From positions 4,304,559 to 4,368,558 of the forward strand of contig NZ_KZ293963.1 in the NCBI RefSeq assembly GCF_002352765.1: a stretch of 64,000 nt of DNA. The letters are read 5' to 3'. Below the pieces are notes generated by a model, which saw only the letters and a list, made by a program, of their open reading frames with translations, had not been told where the DNA came from and searched no databases. The stretch is from Alteribacter populi (GTDB lineage Bacteria; Bacillota; Bacilli; Bacillales; Salisediminibacteriaceae). The translations under genes and the position numbers were made by a program. Below are positions 33,761 through 42,527 of the stretch, one piece after another (position 1 is the first letter of the stretch; the number at the start of each line of letters is the position of its first letter).

Positions 33761-34601
33761 ACAATCATTAGAAGAGTGGCTACGAGAAGATATCGGATTT
33801 TCAGACCTTACGGCAGAAGCGATTTTTCCATCCGATGCACAAGGAGAAGCTAAGTTCATTGCCAAACAACCAGGTGTCTTTTTTGGTGTAGATATTTTAA
33901 ATACTGGTTACCGGGAGCTTGGGTTAAATGTTGACGTTGTGTGTGAAAAAAAAGACGGGGATCTCGTTCAAAAAGGAGATATTTTGGCCAATGTGAGCGG
34001 GTCTGTTCGCGACATTCTCACAACAGAGCGGGTATTTTTAAACTTGTTGCAGCGGCTGAGTGGTGTTGCGACGGCTACAAAACGAGCCGTTGAGGAAACG
34101 AATGGCTTTTCAACTCGAATTTGTGATACACGAAAAACGACGCCAGGACTTCGAATGCTCGAAAAAGCTGCTGTGCGCGCTGGTGGTGGGGGCAATCACC
34201 GGTTCCGTTTAGATGACGCAATCCTAATTAAAGACAATCACATTTCCGCTTGCGGTTCTATTCACGAGGCAGTGAAACGAGTAAAGGCATCAGTCGGTCA
34301 TATGGTGAAAATTGAAGTCGAAGTTGAAACAGCTGAACAGGTGGAAGAGGCCGTTAAGTCAGGGGCGGATGTGATTATGTTTGATAACGTCTCACCTGAT
34401 ACGGCAAAAGAATGGGTAGAGCGGGTACCAAGTGTAGTGGTTACAGAAGTGTCCGGAGGAATCGCTACCGATGCTATTCGTGACTATGCGGCAACGGGTG
34501 TGGATGTGATTTCAATGGGTGTACTTACCCATTCTGTGAAAGCCCTTGATATTAGCTTAGCTTTTGTAGAAAAAGGAGGCGGAGTAAATGAGCGCGCTTG
34601 A
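33741..34601 (+). CDS. nadC: Nicotinate-nucleotide pyrophosphorylase (carboxylating) NadC
   Basis: A 286-aa enzyme that turns quinolinate and PRPP into nicotinate mononucleotide. Family motifs are LREDIGFSDLTAEAIFP, ERVFLNLLQRLSGVATATKR and the active-site ICDTRKTTPGLRMLEKAAV with GGGNHR. DNHISACGSIHEAV and VIMFDNVSPD follow. It is nested between nadB (20-base overlap) and nadA (14-base overlap). Confidence 0.96.
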   Translation: MNKWMLKQSLEEWLREDIGFSDLTAEAIFPSDAQGEAKFIAKQPGVFFGVDILNTGYRELGLNVDVVCEKKDGDLVQKGDILANVSGSVRDILTTERVFLNLLQRLSGVATATKRAVEETNGFSTRICDTRKTTPGLRMLEKAAVRAGGGGNHRFRLDDAILIKDNHISACGSIHEAVKRVKASVGHMVKIEVEVETAEQVEEAVKSGADVIMFDNVSPDTAKEWVERVPSVVVTEVSGGIATDAIRDYAATGVDVISMGVLTHSVKALDISLAFVEKGGGVNERA

Positions 34602-35694
34602 TTCCCTGTTACAAGATCAAACACTTTTACCTGATTATTATAAAAATCAATCAGACAATGCGTTAATAAGACAAATTTCCACGATCAAAAAGGACTTAGG
34701 CAGCCATCTTTATTTACCAGGACACCATTATCAAAAAGATGAAATCATTCAATTTGCTGATGATACCGGGGACTCTTTAAAGCTTGCTCAACTATCAGCA
34801 ACGAACAAGGAAGCCTCTTACATCGTGTTTTGCGGAGTACATTTTATGGCTGAAACGGCAGACATATTAACGGACGAACATCAGCAGGTCGTTTTGCCTG
34901 ACATGCGAGCTGGTTGTTCAATGGCAGATATGGCTAATTATGCACAAACTGAAGTCGCTTGGGAAGCGCTTACCGAACAGTTTGGGGATACAATTATCCC
35001 GCTTACTTATGTCAATTCAACTGCTGAAATAAAAGCGTTTGTAGGAAGACATGGCGGAGCTTGTGTTACATCATCTAATGCTAAACAAATTGTGACATGG
35101 GCATTGAAACAAAAGAAGAGGATTCTATTTTTACCTGATCAGCACCTAGGGAGAAATACTGCTCATGATTTAGGCATTCCTTTAGATGAAATGATTATCT
35201 GGGATCCAATTGCTGGAAAGCTTGAAGAAACAGACCACCCCGAAGAAGTGAAAGTACTTCTTTGGAAAGGGCATTGCTCCGTTCATGAGAACTTTCGAAT
35301 GGAGCATGTGAAACAGCTTCGCGAAAAAGAGCCGGATCGCCGAATACTAGTACACCCTGAATGTACGTGGGAAGTAGTCCAGGCAAGTGATGATGCGGGG
35401 TCTACAAGTTATATTATTAATCAAATAAAGAATGCTCCAGCTGGAAGTAAGTGGGCAATCGGAACAGAAATGAACTTGGTAAGGCGACTGATTCAAGACA
35501 ACCCGCATCTCGATATTACTTCACTGAATCCGTATATGTGTCCTTGCTTGACGATGAACCGCATAGATTTACCTCATCTTGCATGGTCACTTGATCAAAT
35601 CGTCAAAGGTAGTCCAGTGAACACGATCCGCGTCCCAATAACGGTTGCAAAAGATGCACAAAAAGCACTCCAACGGATGCTTTCTCTTGTATAA
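34588..35694 (+). CDS. nadA: Quinolinate synthase NadA
   Basis: A 368-aa [4Fe-4S] enzyme that condenses iminoaspartate with dihydroxyacetone phosphate to quinolinate. The three cluster cysteines are in VFCGVHFMAETADIL, VHPECTWEVV and MCPCLTMNRI, the arrangement of the long Bacillus-type NadA. RAGCSMADMA is a further family motif. It starts after AAAGGAGGCGGAGTAA and is the last gene of nadBCA. A degenerate repeat and a hairpin follow. Confidence 0.96.
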   Translation: MSALDSLLQDQTLLPDYYKNQSDNALIRQISTIKKDLGSHLYLPGHHYQKDEIIQFADDTGDSLKLAQLSATNKEASYIVFCGVHFMAETADILTDEHQQVVLPDMRAGCSMADMANYAQTEVAWEALTEQFGDTIIPLTYVNSTAEIKAFVGRHGGACVTSSNAKQIVTWALKQKKRILFLPDQHLGRNTAHDLGIPLDEMIIWDPIAGKLEETDHPEEVKVLLWKGHCSVHENFRMEHVKQLREKEPDRRILVHPECTWEVVQASDDAGSTSYIINQIKNAPAGSKWAIGTEMNLVRRLIQDNPHLDITSLNPYMCPCLTMNRIDLPHLAWSLDQIVKGSPVNTIRVPITVAKDAQKALQRMLSLV

Positions 35695-35696
35695 AA

Positions 35697-35758
35697 GGCT
35701 GTTTTCGGAAAGTATTGTTGTTTTTTAAGCGTTAGGCAAGCATCCGCTTGCCTAACGC
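35697..35758 (+). terminator. Repeat copy and 12-bp hairpin after nadA
   Basis: A copy of the GGCTGTTTTCGGAAAGT repeat (35698-35730) runs into a perfect 12-bp hairpin, GCGTTAGGCAAG (35729-35740) with 35747-35758. There is no T-run after it, so termination is uncertain. Confidence 0.55.
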
Positions 35759-35771
35759 ATAAATATATTCG

Positions 35772-35930
35772 GTGGTTCGTGATTTTAATGAAATAGAAGC
35801 AGAAGATCCGAGTTTATCCCCGATGTTTGCATGCGAAAAATGCGGCGGAGAAATGTACCCCGAATATGATAAGGGAATTCATGGCGTAGAGTACCGTATT
35901 CGAATAAGCTGTGACTCAAAAAGAACCTAG
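35772..35930 (+). pseudogene. Small zinc-ribbon-like frame, probably a 5'-truncated remnant
   Basis: A 52-codon frame (from GTG 35772) reads VRDFNEIEAEDPSLSPMFAC, then EKCGGEMYPEYDKGIHGVEY, with CEKC as one zinc half-site and one later Cys. It looks like real protein sequence of a small Bacillus zinc-ribbon family that I recall only vaguely. There is no ribosome-binding site and no proper start, and a stop lies just upstream. A good terminator follows. The simplest reading is a decaying gene. Confidence 0.5.
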
Positions 35931-35960
35931 CTTGGTGATTTTCCCAAGCTAGGTTTTTTA
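35925..35960 (+). terminator. Intrinsic terminator
   Basis: A perfect 11-bp stem (35925-35935 with 35944-35954) is followed by TTTTTTAC. Confidence 0.85.
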
Positions 35961-35967
35961 CTAAAAG

Positions 35968-36000
35968 AATTTATAAGTGGAGAGCTACTTTCACGCCGCT
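35968..36000 (+). repeat. Post-terminator motif, copy 4
   Basis: AGAATTTATAAGTGGAGAGC, then TACTTTCACGCCGCT, about 13 bases past the terminator stem. The stretch AGAATTTATAAG is shared with the copy at 55590. Confidence 0.65.
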
Positions 36001-36187
36001 ATGCGTTTTTTCATATATAGGTAGTATTTTCGCAAATATATTCAATATGTTTTGACGGCTAATTCCCTTTTGATGAATACGCAAAAGTACAAGTTCAACT
36101 AAGATTTTCCTTTCTGGACGTTTAGTCAAATTTTAATAGTGTAATTATTGTTCATCATTTCACATGATTTTAAATAGTATAAATTTA

Positions 36188-36239
36188 TTTACAATTCAGA
36201 ATAGGTTCCCTATAATAAAACTGAACGATTGCTCAGTCA
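36188..36239 (+). promoter_or_regulatory. Promoter and FadR-like operator of the acyl-CoA operon
   Basis: TTTACA (36188-36193), an exact 17-nt spacer and TATAAT (36211-36216) form a strong sigma-A promoter. TGAACGATTGCTCAGTCA (36222-36239) lies on the start point. It matches 14 of 18 positions of the B. subtilis FadR consensus TGAATGAMTANTCATTCA. A TetR-type acyl-CoA-responsive repressor is the likely regulator; no such gene is in the window. Confidence 0.75.
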
Positions 36240-36308
36240 GGTAACAGTGCACCTTTTTTTCGACAAAAAAATGAAAACCTTTACATTAAAATAGGGGGAG
36301 AAAATTTC

Positions 36309-37460
36309 ATGAATTTTTCACTTACAAAAGAACAACAGATGATCAAAGAAATGGTAAGGGATTTTGCTAAAAATGAGGTTGAACCATTAGCAGATGAAGT
36401 GGATCGCACAAGTAGGTTTCCAGCAGAAACCTTTAAGAAAATCGGGGAATTGGGACTACTAGGCATCCCATTCCCAGAGGAGTATGGTGGATCCGGTGGT
36501 GATACGATTTCGTATGCGCTAGCTGTCGAAGAAATTGGTAAGGCATGTGGGGGAACGGGATTAAGCTATGCTGCAGCCGTTTCACTCGGTGCTTCACCCC
36601 TATACTATTTCGGTACAGAAGAGCAAAAGCAAGAATACCTTGTACCGATTGCAAAAGGGGAAACATTAGGAGCGTTCGGGTTAACTGAACCAAACGCCGG
36701 GTCAGATGCAGGAGGCACACAGACGAAAGCTGAACTAGCCGGTGATCACTATGTGATTAACGGGGAAAAATGCTGGATTACGAATACTGAATATTCGAGA
36801 ATCGTGATTGTTACAGCAGTGAATGGAACAGATGAACGCGGTAAAAAGAAAATCTCTGCATTTATCGTACCTACCGATTCTCCAGGTGTAACAATTCGAA
36901 GCGATTATGAAAAATTTGGGGTACGAGGTTCAAACACGACAGAGATTCATTTAGAAGATGTGAAAGTGCCAAAAGAAAACATCCTTGGAGATCCGGAAAA
37001 AGGATTCAATCAGTTTTTATACACCCTCGACGGTGGACGTATTTCCATTGCCGCACTTGCAGTAGGAATTGGTCAAGCAGCATATGAGGCGGCTCTTGCA
37101 TACAGCCAAGAACGTAAACAGTTTGGAAAAGCGATTGGCAGCTTCCAGGCGATTCAATTTAAGCTCAGTGATATGGCAATGGAGCTTGAACTTGCCCGTA
37201 ATATGGTTCATAAAGCAGCCTGGTTAAAAGACAACAATAAACCGTTTAAAAAAGAATCAGCTTATGCAAAGCTATTTGCTTCAGAAGCAGCTACAAGAGC
37301 GTGTAATCAGGCCATTCAAATTCATGGTGGGTATGGCTATATGCGTGAGTACAAAGTAGAGCGTTACTTACGTGATGCAAAGCTTATGGAAATTGGTGAA
37401 GGAACATCTGAGATTCAACGACTCGTTATCGCTCGTGAAATTGGTTGTCCAAGAACATAA
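36309..37460 (+). CDS. Acyl-CoA dehydrogenase heading the leucine-degradation operon
   Basis: A 383-aa FAD enzyme matching B. subtilis YngJ in context. It should oxidise a short or branched acyl-CoA, here isovaleryl-CoA by operon logic. Motifs: LGAFGLTEPNAGSDAGG for flavin and substrate binding, RKQFGKAIGSFQAIQF, and QIHGGYGYMREYKVERYLRD. The catalytic base is E364 in EIGEGTSEIQR, as in short-chain enzymes. Animal and Pseudomonas isovaleryl-CoA dehydrogenases have Ala at this place and use a Glu in another helix, which here is Gly (LDGGR, 240-244). So the substrate is not certain. Confidence 0.92.
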   Translation: MNFSLTKEQQMIKEMVRDFAKNEVEPLADEVDRTSRFPAETFKKIGELGLLGIPFPEEYGGSGGDTISYALAVEEIGKACGGTGLSYAAAVSLGASPLYYFGTEEQKQEYLVPIAKGETLGAFGLTEPNAGSDAGGTQTKAELAGDHYVINGEKCWITNTEYSRIVIVTAVNGTDERGKKKISAFIVPTDSPGVTIRSDYEKFGVRGSNTTEIHLEDVKVPKENILGDPEKGFNQFLYTLDGGRISIAALAVGIGQAAYEAALAYSQERKQFGKAIGSFQAIQFKLSDMAMELELARNMVHKAAWLKDNNKPFKKESAYAKLFASEAATRACNQAIQIHGGYGYMREYKVERYLRDAKLMEIGEGTSEIQRLVIAREIGCPRT

Positions 37461-37597
37461 GGAACTTTGTTTAATAAATTAAAACATCGGGGAGTCAGAT
37501 TGAGGTTGACTCGATCTAACTGAAATCCACCTATGCAAACGATTAGAGGGGCTAACACCCTGAGAGAAAAATCAGATCATAATTGGGGGGAATCAAG

Positions 37598-38959
37598 ATG
37601 ATTAAAAAACTACTTGTGGCAAATCGCGGAGAAATCGCTGTTCGGATTTTTAAAACGTGTGAAAAACTAGGGATTCAAACGGTTGCTGTTTTCTCAGACG
37701 CAGATGAACATAGTGTACACGTCAAGGCTGCAGACGAAGCACGGTGGATCGGTGGTTCGAGAGTAAAAGAAAGTTATTTAAATATAGATAAAATTCTTGA
37801 GGTGGCAAAAGAATCAGGAGCAGATGCCATTCACCCTGGGTATGGCTTTGTATCAGAGAATCCTGATTTTGCCAAGCGCGTAAAAGAAGCAGGGATTACC
37901 TTTATCGGACCTAATGAAAAAATCATGGAAACGATGGGGCACAAGATCGCTGCGCGTGAAGCGATGATTGCAGCAGGTGTTCCTGTCGTTCCGGGAAAAA
38001 CGATAGAAAATGCTGACGATGAGCAGACTGTTGCTAAAATTTGCCGTGAAATCGGTTATCCGGTCATGATTAAAGCTGCTGCTGGAGGCGGCGGAATTGG
38101 CATGCAGCGTGTCGATCATAAAGAAGAGCTTATTAAAGTTCTTCCTTCTGTCATAAAAAAGGCCGAAACATTTTTTGGCTCAGCCGAATTGTATGTGGAA
38201 AAATTCATAGAGAATCCTCGTCACATCGAGGCTCAAGTCGTAGGGGATATCTATGGAAACGTGCAATGCTTAGGGGAACGTGATTGCTCGATTCAGCGAA
38301 GAAACCAAAAGGTTGTTGAAGAAGCACCTGCGGTCAACCTAAGTGAGGAAACGAAAGCATCCTTATACCAATATGCAGAAAAAGCAGCTAAAGACATCGG
38401 TTATACAAACGTGGGTACGATAGAATTTTTAGTCGATGACAAAGAAAATATATTTTTCTTAGAAATGAATACCCGTTTGCAAGTGGAACATCCCGTCACA
38501 GAAGAAGTGACTGGAGTAGATCTTGTCGAATGGCAAATTCGAATTGCCGAAGAAAAGAGGATTATGGATCTAAAAGAGCGAAATGTGTCATATGAACATG
38601 CAATCGAGGTTCGGGTTTATGCTGAAGATCCAGTAAACTTTTTTCCTTCTCCAGGTAAGTTAAAGCGCTGGTCGTTCCCTGATATGCCGAGTATTCGCTA
38701 TGATTTCGGTGTAGAGGAGAGTACACATGTGACACCTTTCTATGACCCTATGCTAGGAAAAGTGATTTCAAAGGGGCATTCCCGTTTAGAGGCGATTGCT
38801 CAACTAGTGGAGTGTTTGGAAAATGCAGAGGTTGAAGGTATAAAAACAAATATCCCGATGCTTGTTGAAACACTACAGCATCCCGTGTTTAAAGAAGGGA
38901 AAGCGACAACGCAGTTTGTTCAAACGCATGTAATTGAGAAAAAACGTACACAAGTCTAA
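37598..38959 (+). CDS. Biotin carboxylase subunit of acyl-CoA (methylcrotonyl-CoA) carboxylase
   Basis: A 453-aa ATP-grasp enzyme (YngH-like) that carboxylates biotin. It opens MIKKLLVANRGEIAVRIFKT. Its ATP loop is KAAAGGGGIGMQRV and its active-site region EMNTRLQVEHPVTEEVTG. It acts with the biotin carrier and the carboxyltransferase encoded downstream. The ATG at 37598 follows TTGGGGGGAATCAAG; a TTG at 37583 lies inside that region. The 137-nt gap after the dehydrogenase gene has no gene. Confidence 0.94.
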   Translation: MIKKLLVANRGEIAVRIFKTCEKLGIQTVAVFSDADEHSVHVKAADEARWIGGSRVKESYLNIDKILEVAKESGADAIHPGYGFVSENPDFAKRVKEAGITFIGPNEKIMETMGHKIAAREAMIAAGVPVVPGKTIENADDEQTVAKICREIGYPVMIKAAAGGGGIGMQRVDHKEELIKVLPSVIKKAETFFGSAELYVEKFIENPRHIEAQVVGDIYGNVQCLGERDCSIQRRNQKVVEEAPAVNLSEETKASLYQYAEKAAKDIGYTNVGTIEFLVDDKENIFFLEMNTRLQVEHPVTEEVTGVDLVEWQIRIAEEKRIMDLKERNVSYEHAIEVRVYAEDPVNFFPSPGKLKRWSFPDMPSIRYDFGVEESTHVTPFYDPMLGKVISKGHSRLEAIAQLVECLENAEVEGIKTNIPMLVETLQHPVFKEGKATTQFVQTHVIEKKRTQV

Positions 38960-38975
38960 CTTAGGAGTGAAAGTC

Positions 38976-39188
38976 ATGAAGGAAGTAAAAACAACGATGG
39001 CAGGAAACGTATGGAAAGTCCAAGTAGCAGCAGGAGATGAAGTGACAGCGGGTCAAGAGGTTGTTATTCTTGAATCTATGAAAATGGAAATTCCGATTAC
39101 TTGTGAAACAAATGGCGTCATCGATGAATTGAAAGTAGAAGAAGGTAGTTTCGTTAATGAAGATGACGTGTTAATGACACTGAAATAG
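38976..39188 (+). CDS. Biotin carboxyl carrier protein (single-domain)
   Basis: A 70-aa biotinyl domain with the biotin lysine in ILESMKMEIPI. It corresponds to B. subtilis YngHB. It carries carboxybiotin between the carboxylase and carboxyltransferase. The ATG at 38976 follows TTAGGAGTGAAAGTC; an upstream in-frame ATG at 38934 lies inside the carboxylase gene. Confidence 0.94.
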   Translation: MKEVKTTMAGNVWKVQVAAGDEVTAGQEVVILESMKMEIPITCETNGVIDELKVEEGSFVNEDDVLMTLK

Positions 39189-39199
39189 AGGAGGTTGCC

Positions 39200-40102
39200 A
39201 TGAGTTATCCAAATCAGGTCCTTATTAAAGAGGTAGGGCCTCGGGACGGTCTCCAGAATGAAAAACAGTTCCTTTCTACAGTGGATAAAGTCGAATGGAT
39301 CAATCAACTTTCTGAAACTGGCCTTTCATACATTGAAGTAACGTCGTTTGTTAACCCAAAATGGATTCCTGCACTTTCAGACAGCTTTGAAGTAGCGACA
39401 CGGATTAAGCGGAAGCCAGGCGTTACTTATGCAGCTCTTGTACCGAATAGGAAAGGGTTGGAGAAAGCATTAGAAGCGGATGTAGATGAAGTAGCTGTAT
39501 TCATGTCAGCGAGTGAAACGCACAATCAAAATAATATAAACAAATCCATAGAAGATACACTTCCTGTACTCGAAGAAGTTGTTCAGGAAGCAAAATCAGC
39601 ACATAAAAAAGTACGAGGCTATTTATCTACTGTGTTTGGCTGCCCATATGAGGGGGCAGTCTCACCTGAACAAGTGGAGAGAATTACTCATCGACTTTTT
39701 GAAATGGGCGTCTACGAAGTCTCATTGGGAGATACGGTCGGTGTCGGTAATCCTCTCCAAGTAGAGAAATGTGTTAACCACTGGGTAGACACCTTTTCTG
39801 CAGAGAGGCTTGCTTTACACTTTCACAATACAAGAGGAATGGCTCTAGCAAACACCTTGGTCGGATTACAGGCAGGCATTCGAACTTATGATGGTGCTGT
39901 AGGAGGACTTGGTGGTTGTCCTTATGCTAAAGGTGCTACAGGCAATGTAGCCACGGATGATCTTGTTCATATGCTCGAAGAAATGGGACTTAATACTGGC
40001 GTTGATCTCCCGAAACTAAAAGAAGCAGGTTCGTTTATTGAATCTTCCTTACAAAGACCATTAAAAAGTCATCAAATGGAAATTCATCGCGCAGATCTCT
40101 AG
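39200..40102 (+). CDS. Hydroxymethylglutaryl-CoA lyase
   Basis: A 300-aa TIM-barrel enzyme (YngG-like) that splits HMG-CoA into acetoacetate and acetyl-CoA. It opens with KEVGPRDGLQNEKQFLS (metal-binding Asp and Arg). The metal-ligand histidines are in LALHFHNTRGMALAN and the catalytic cysteine in GGLGGCPYAKGATGN. AGGAGGTTGCC precedes the start, 11 bases after the carrier gene. Confidence 0.96.
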   Translation: MSYPNQVLIKEVGPRDGLQNEKQFLSTVDKVEWINQLSETGLSYIEVTSFVNPKWIPALSDSFEVATRIKRKPGVTYAALVPNRKGLEKALEADVDEVAVFMSASETHNQNNINKSIEDTLPVLEEVVQEAKSAHKKVRGYLSTVFGCPYEGAVSPEQVERITHRLFEMGVYEVSLGDTVGVGNPLQVEKCVNHWVDTFSAERLALHFHNTRGMALANTLVGLQAGIRTYDGAVGGLGGCPYAKGATGNVATDDLVHMLEEMGLNTGVDLPKLKEAGSFIESSLQRPLKSHQMEIHRADL

Positions 40103-40156
40103 GAAATAATGGATAAACGTGAGTGGTAACTTCTTACAAGAAACGGAGTGTGGACA

Positions 40157-40933
40157 ATGAGCTACTTAGAAATTAGTAAAGAAAATGGTGTAGTCTGGAT
40201 CAAAATCAATCGTCCGGAAGCAGCTAATGCCCTTTCTAAAGATGTATTGATTGAGCTTACGAATCAATTAGAAGAGTTAGCTACAGATCGTTCTATTCGT
40301 GCACTCGTCATTACCGGTGCAGGAGATAAAGTTTTTAGTGCCGGTGCTGATTTAAAAGAACGTCGTGGTCTCAGTCCTGAAGAAGTTCCACAAGCCGTAA
40401 AACGTATTCGGGATACTGTCAATACCGTAGAAAACTTTCCCGCACCAACAATTGCTGCGATCAACGGCTCAGTATTTGGGGGCGGGCTGGAATTAGCTTT
40501 AGCTTGTGATCTTCGTGTTGCCGTAAACTACGCTACATTTGCTTTAACTGAGACAACGTTAGCGATTATCCCAGGAGCAGGAGGAACGCAGCGTCTGCCG
40601 CGAACGATAGGTATGCCACGGGCAAAAGAAATGATTTTTACGGGTGAAAAAATTGACGCGCAAACAGCCGAGCAATGGGGGCTAGTCAACCGTGTTTGCG
40701 AATCAACTTCTTTATTAACTGAAGTTGAAGCGCTTACATCTAAGATGGCTGGAAACGGTCCGGTAGCACTGCGACAAGCAAAATATGCGATGGATTTAGG
40801 TGCCCAAACAGATCTAAATTCGGGACTTACTATAGAAGAAAAAGCATATGAGGTAACAATCCCGACAAAAGATCGAACCGAAGGACTGGAAGCTTTTAAA
40901 GAGAAAAGAAAGCCGCAATATACTGGAGAATAA
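40157..40933 (+). CDS. Enoyl-CoA hydratase family protein (methylglutaconyl-CoA hydratase by context)
   Basis: A 258-aa crotonase-fold enzyme (YngF-like). The oxyanion-hole region is FSAGADLKERRGLSPEEV. A second conserved block reads INGSVFGGGLELALACDLRV, and the catalytic acids lie around TETTLAIIPGAGGTQRLPR. Operon context points to hydration of 3-methylglutaconyl-CoA to HMG-CoA. The ATG at 40157 is better spaced from AAACGGAGTG than the GTG at 40148. Confidence 0.93.
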   Translation: MSYLEISKENGVVWIKINRPEAANALSKDVLIELTNQLEELATDRSIRALVITGAGDKVFSAGADLKERRGLSPEEVPQAVKRIRDTVNTVENFPAPTIAAINGSVFGGGLELALACDLRVAVNYATFALTETTLAIIPGAGGTQRLPRTIGMPRAKEMIFTGEKIDAQTAEQWGLVNRVCESTSLLTEVEALTSKMAGNGPVALRQAKYAMDLGAQTDLNSGLTIEEKAYEVTIPTKDRTEGLEAFKEKRKPQYTGE

Positions 40934-40960
40934 GGAACGGACATGAGAAAGGAGATCGCT

Positions 40961-42490
40961 ATGAGTAACGAAGTGAAGTGGAAAGAGAAAGTGGATCAGA
41001 TTCACCAGGGTGGTGGTGAAAAGTACCACCAGAAAAACGAAGAAAAAGGGAAGATGTTCGTCCGTGATCGTCTTCGTATGTTATTTGACGAAGGTTCTTG
41101 GGCTGAGGACGGTCAGTTTGCCAATTCAGAGAATGAAGGACTTCCAGCTGACGGGGTAGTAACAGCAACAGGTAAAATAAATGGCCAAACTGTTTGTGTG
41201 ATGGCGAACGATTCGACAGTAAAAGCTGGTTCTTGGGGGGCAAGAACGGTAGAAAAGATCATTCGTATCCAAGAAACCGCTGAAAAACTGGAAGTACCAC
41301 TTCTTTACTTAGTCGATTCAGCAGGGGCGAGAATTACTGACCAAATTGAAATGTTTCCAAACCGACGAGGCGCTGGGCGCATTTTTTACAACCAAGTAAA
41401 ATTATCAGGTAAAATTCCACAAATTTGTCTTTTATTTGGCCCTTCTGCTGCGGGTGGGGCATATATCCCTGCTTTCTGTGATGTTGTCATGATGGTAGAC
41501 GGTAATGCATCCATGTATTTAGGGTCTCCGCGCATGGCTGAAATGGTTATTGGTGAAAAAGTGTCACTTGAAGAAATGGGTGGTGCAAAAATGCACTGTT
41601 CTGTTTCTGGTTGTGGAGATGTTCTTGTTGCTTCAGAAGAGGAAGCGATTGAAAAAGCGAAGCAATACTTATCTTACTTTCCGAGCAATTATAGACAAAA
41701 AACGAAGAAGGTTGAAGGAAAACCGGTACCAAATTTTGAAAAAAGCTTAGAAGATCTCATTCCAAAAAACCAAAATGCACCATTTAATATGAAAGATTTA
41801 ATTGACCGGGTTACAGATGAGGACAGTTTCTTTGAAATGAAGGAGCTTTTTGCTAAAGAACTCATCACTGGTTTTGCACGAATCAATGGTGAACCGGTTG
41901 GTATTGTAGCAAACCAGCCAAGTCAGAAAGGTGGAGTACTATTCCATGACTCTGCTGATAAGGCAGCACGTTTTATTACTTTGTGCGATGCATACCACAT
42001 TCCACTTTTATTCTTAGCGGATGTACCAGGGTTTATGATTGGAACGAGGGTTGAAAAGGCAGGAATTATCCGTCACGGTGCGAAAATGATTTCCGCAATG
42101 TCAGAAGCAACCGTCCCTAAAATCTCCGTCATTGTTCGTAAAGCTTACGGTGCAGGACTTTATGCGATGGCTGGCCCGGCTTTTGAACCGGATTGTTGTA
42201 TTGCTTTACCATCAGCACAAATTGCAGTAATGGGACCAGAAGCAGCAGTAAACGCCGTGTACGCTAATAAAATTCAAGAACTGCCACCAGAAGAGCGACC
42301 TACTTTCATCCAAGAAAAACGGACTGAATACCAGGAAAACATTGATATTTACCGTCTTGCGTCTGAGATGATTGTAGATGAAATCGTACCAGCAAATCAG
42401 CTTCGCAATGAGCTGGAAAATCGCTTAGATTTATATCGTTCAAAAAATCAGGTGTTTACTGATCGGAAACATGCAGTATATCCGGTTTAG
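40961..42490 (+). CDS. Acyl-CoA carboxylase carboxyltransferase subunit (methylcrotonyl-CoA type)
   Basis: A 509-aa carboxyltransferase (YngE-like) that moves CO2 from biotin to the acyl-CoA. Two crotonase-like halves are visible: VYLVDSAGARITDQ-type sequence (LLYLVDSAGARITDQIEMFP), GPSAAGGAYIPAFCD, then FLADVPGFMIGTRVEKAGII and KAYGAGLYAMAGPAFEPD. By context the substrate is 3-methylcrotonyl-CoA; propionyl-CoA cannot be excluded from sequence alone. The ATG at 40961 follows AAAGGAGATCGCT. Confidence 0.94.
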   Translation: MSNEVKWKEKVDQIHQGGGEKYHQKNEEKGKMFVRDRLRMLFDEGSWAEDGQFANSENEGLPADGVVTATGKINGQTVCVMANDSTVKAGSWGARTVEKIIRIQETAEKLEVPLLYLVDSAGARITDQIEMFPNRRGAGRIFYNQVKLSGKIPQICLLFGPSAAGGAYIPAFCDVVMMVDGNASMYLGSPRMAEMVIGEKVSLEEMGGAKMHCSVSGCGDVLVASEEEAIEKAKQYLSYFPSNYRQKTKKVEGKPVPNFEKSLEDLIPKNQNAPFNMKDLIDRVTDEDSFFEMKELFAKELITGFARINGEPVGIVANQPSQKGGVLFHDSADKAARFITLCDAYHIPLLFLADVPGFMIGTRVEKAGIIRHGAKMISAMSEATVPKISVIVRKAYGAGLYAMAGPAFEPDCCIALPSAQIAVMGPEAAVNAVYANKIQELPPEERPTFIQEKRTEYQENIDIYRLASEMIVDEIVPANQLRNELENRLDLYRSKNQVFTDRKHAVYPV

Positions 42491-42527
42491 TTGAGTACCA
42501 TTTAACACCGAAAAGGAGGGGAAAGCA

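Noticed and set aside
37533..37546. cre-like TGCAAACGATTAGA before the biotin carboxylase gene
   Set aside because: Two mismatches at key positions and no supporting context; not reported as a site.
37530..37575. Sequence GGGGCTAACACCCTGAGAGA resembling part of a TPP riboswitch
   Set aside because: Only the CTGAGA-like core is present; the other conserved TPP elements are absent and the downstream gene is a biotin carboxylase.
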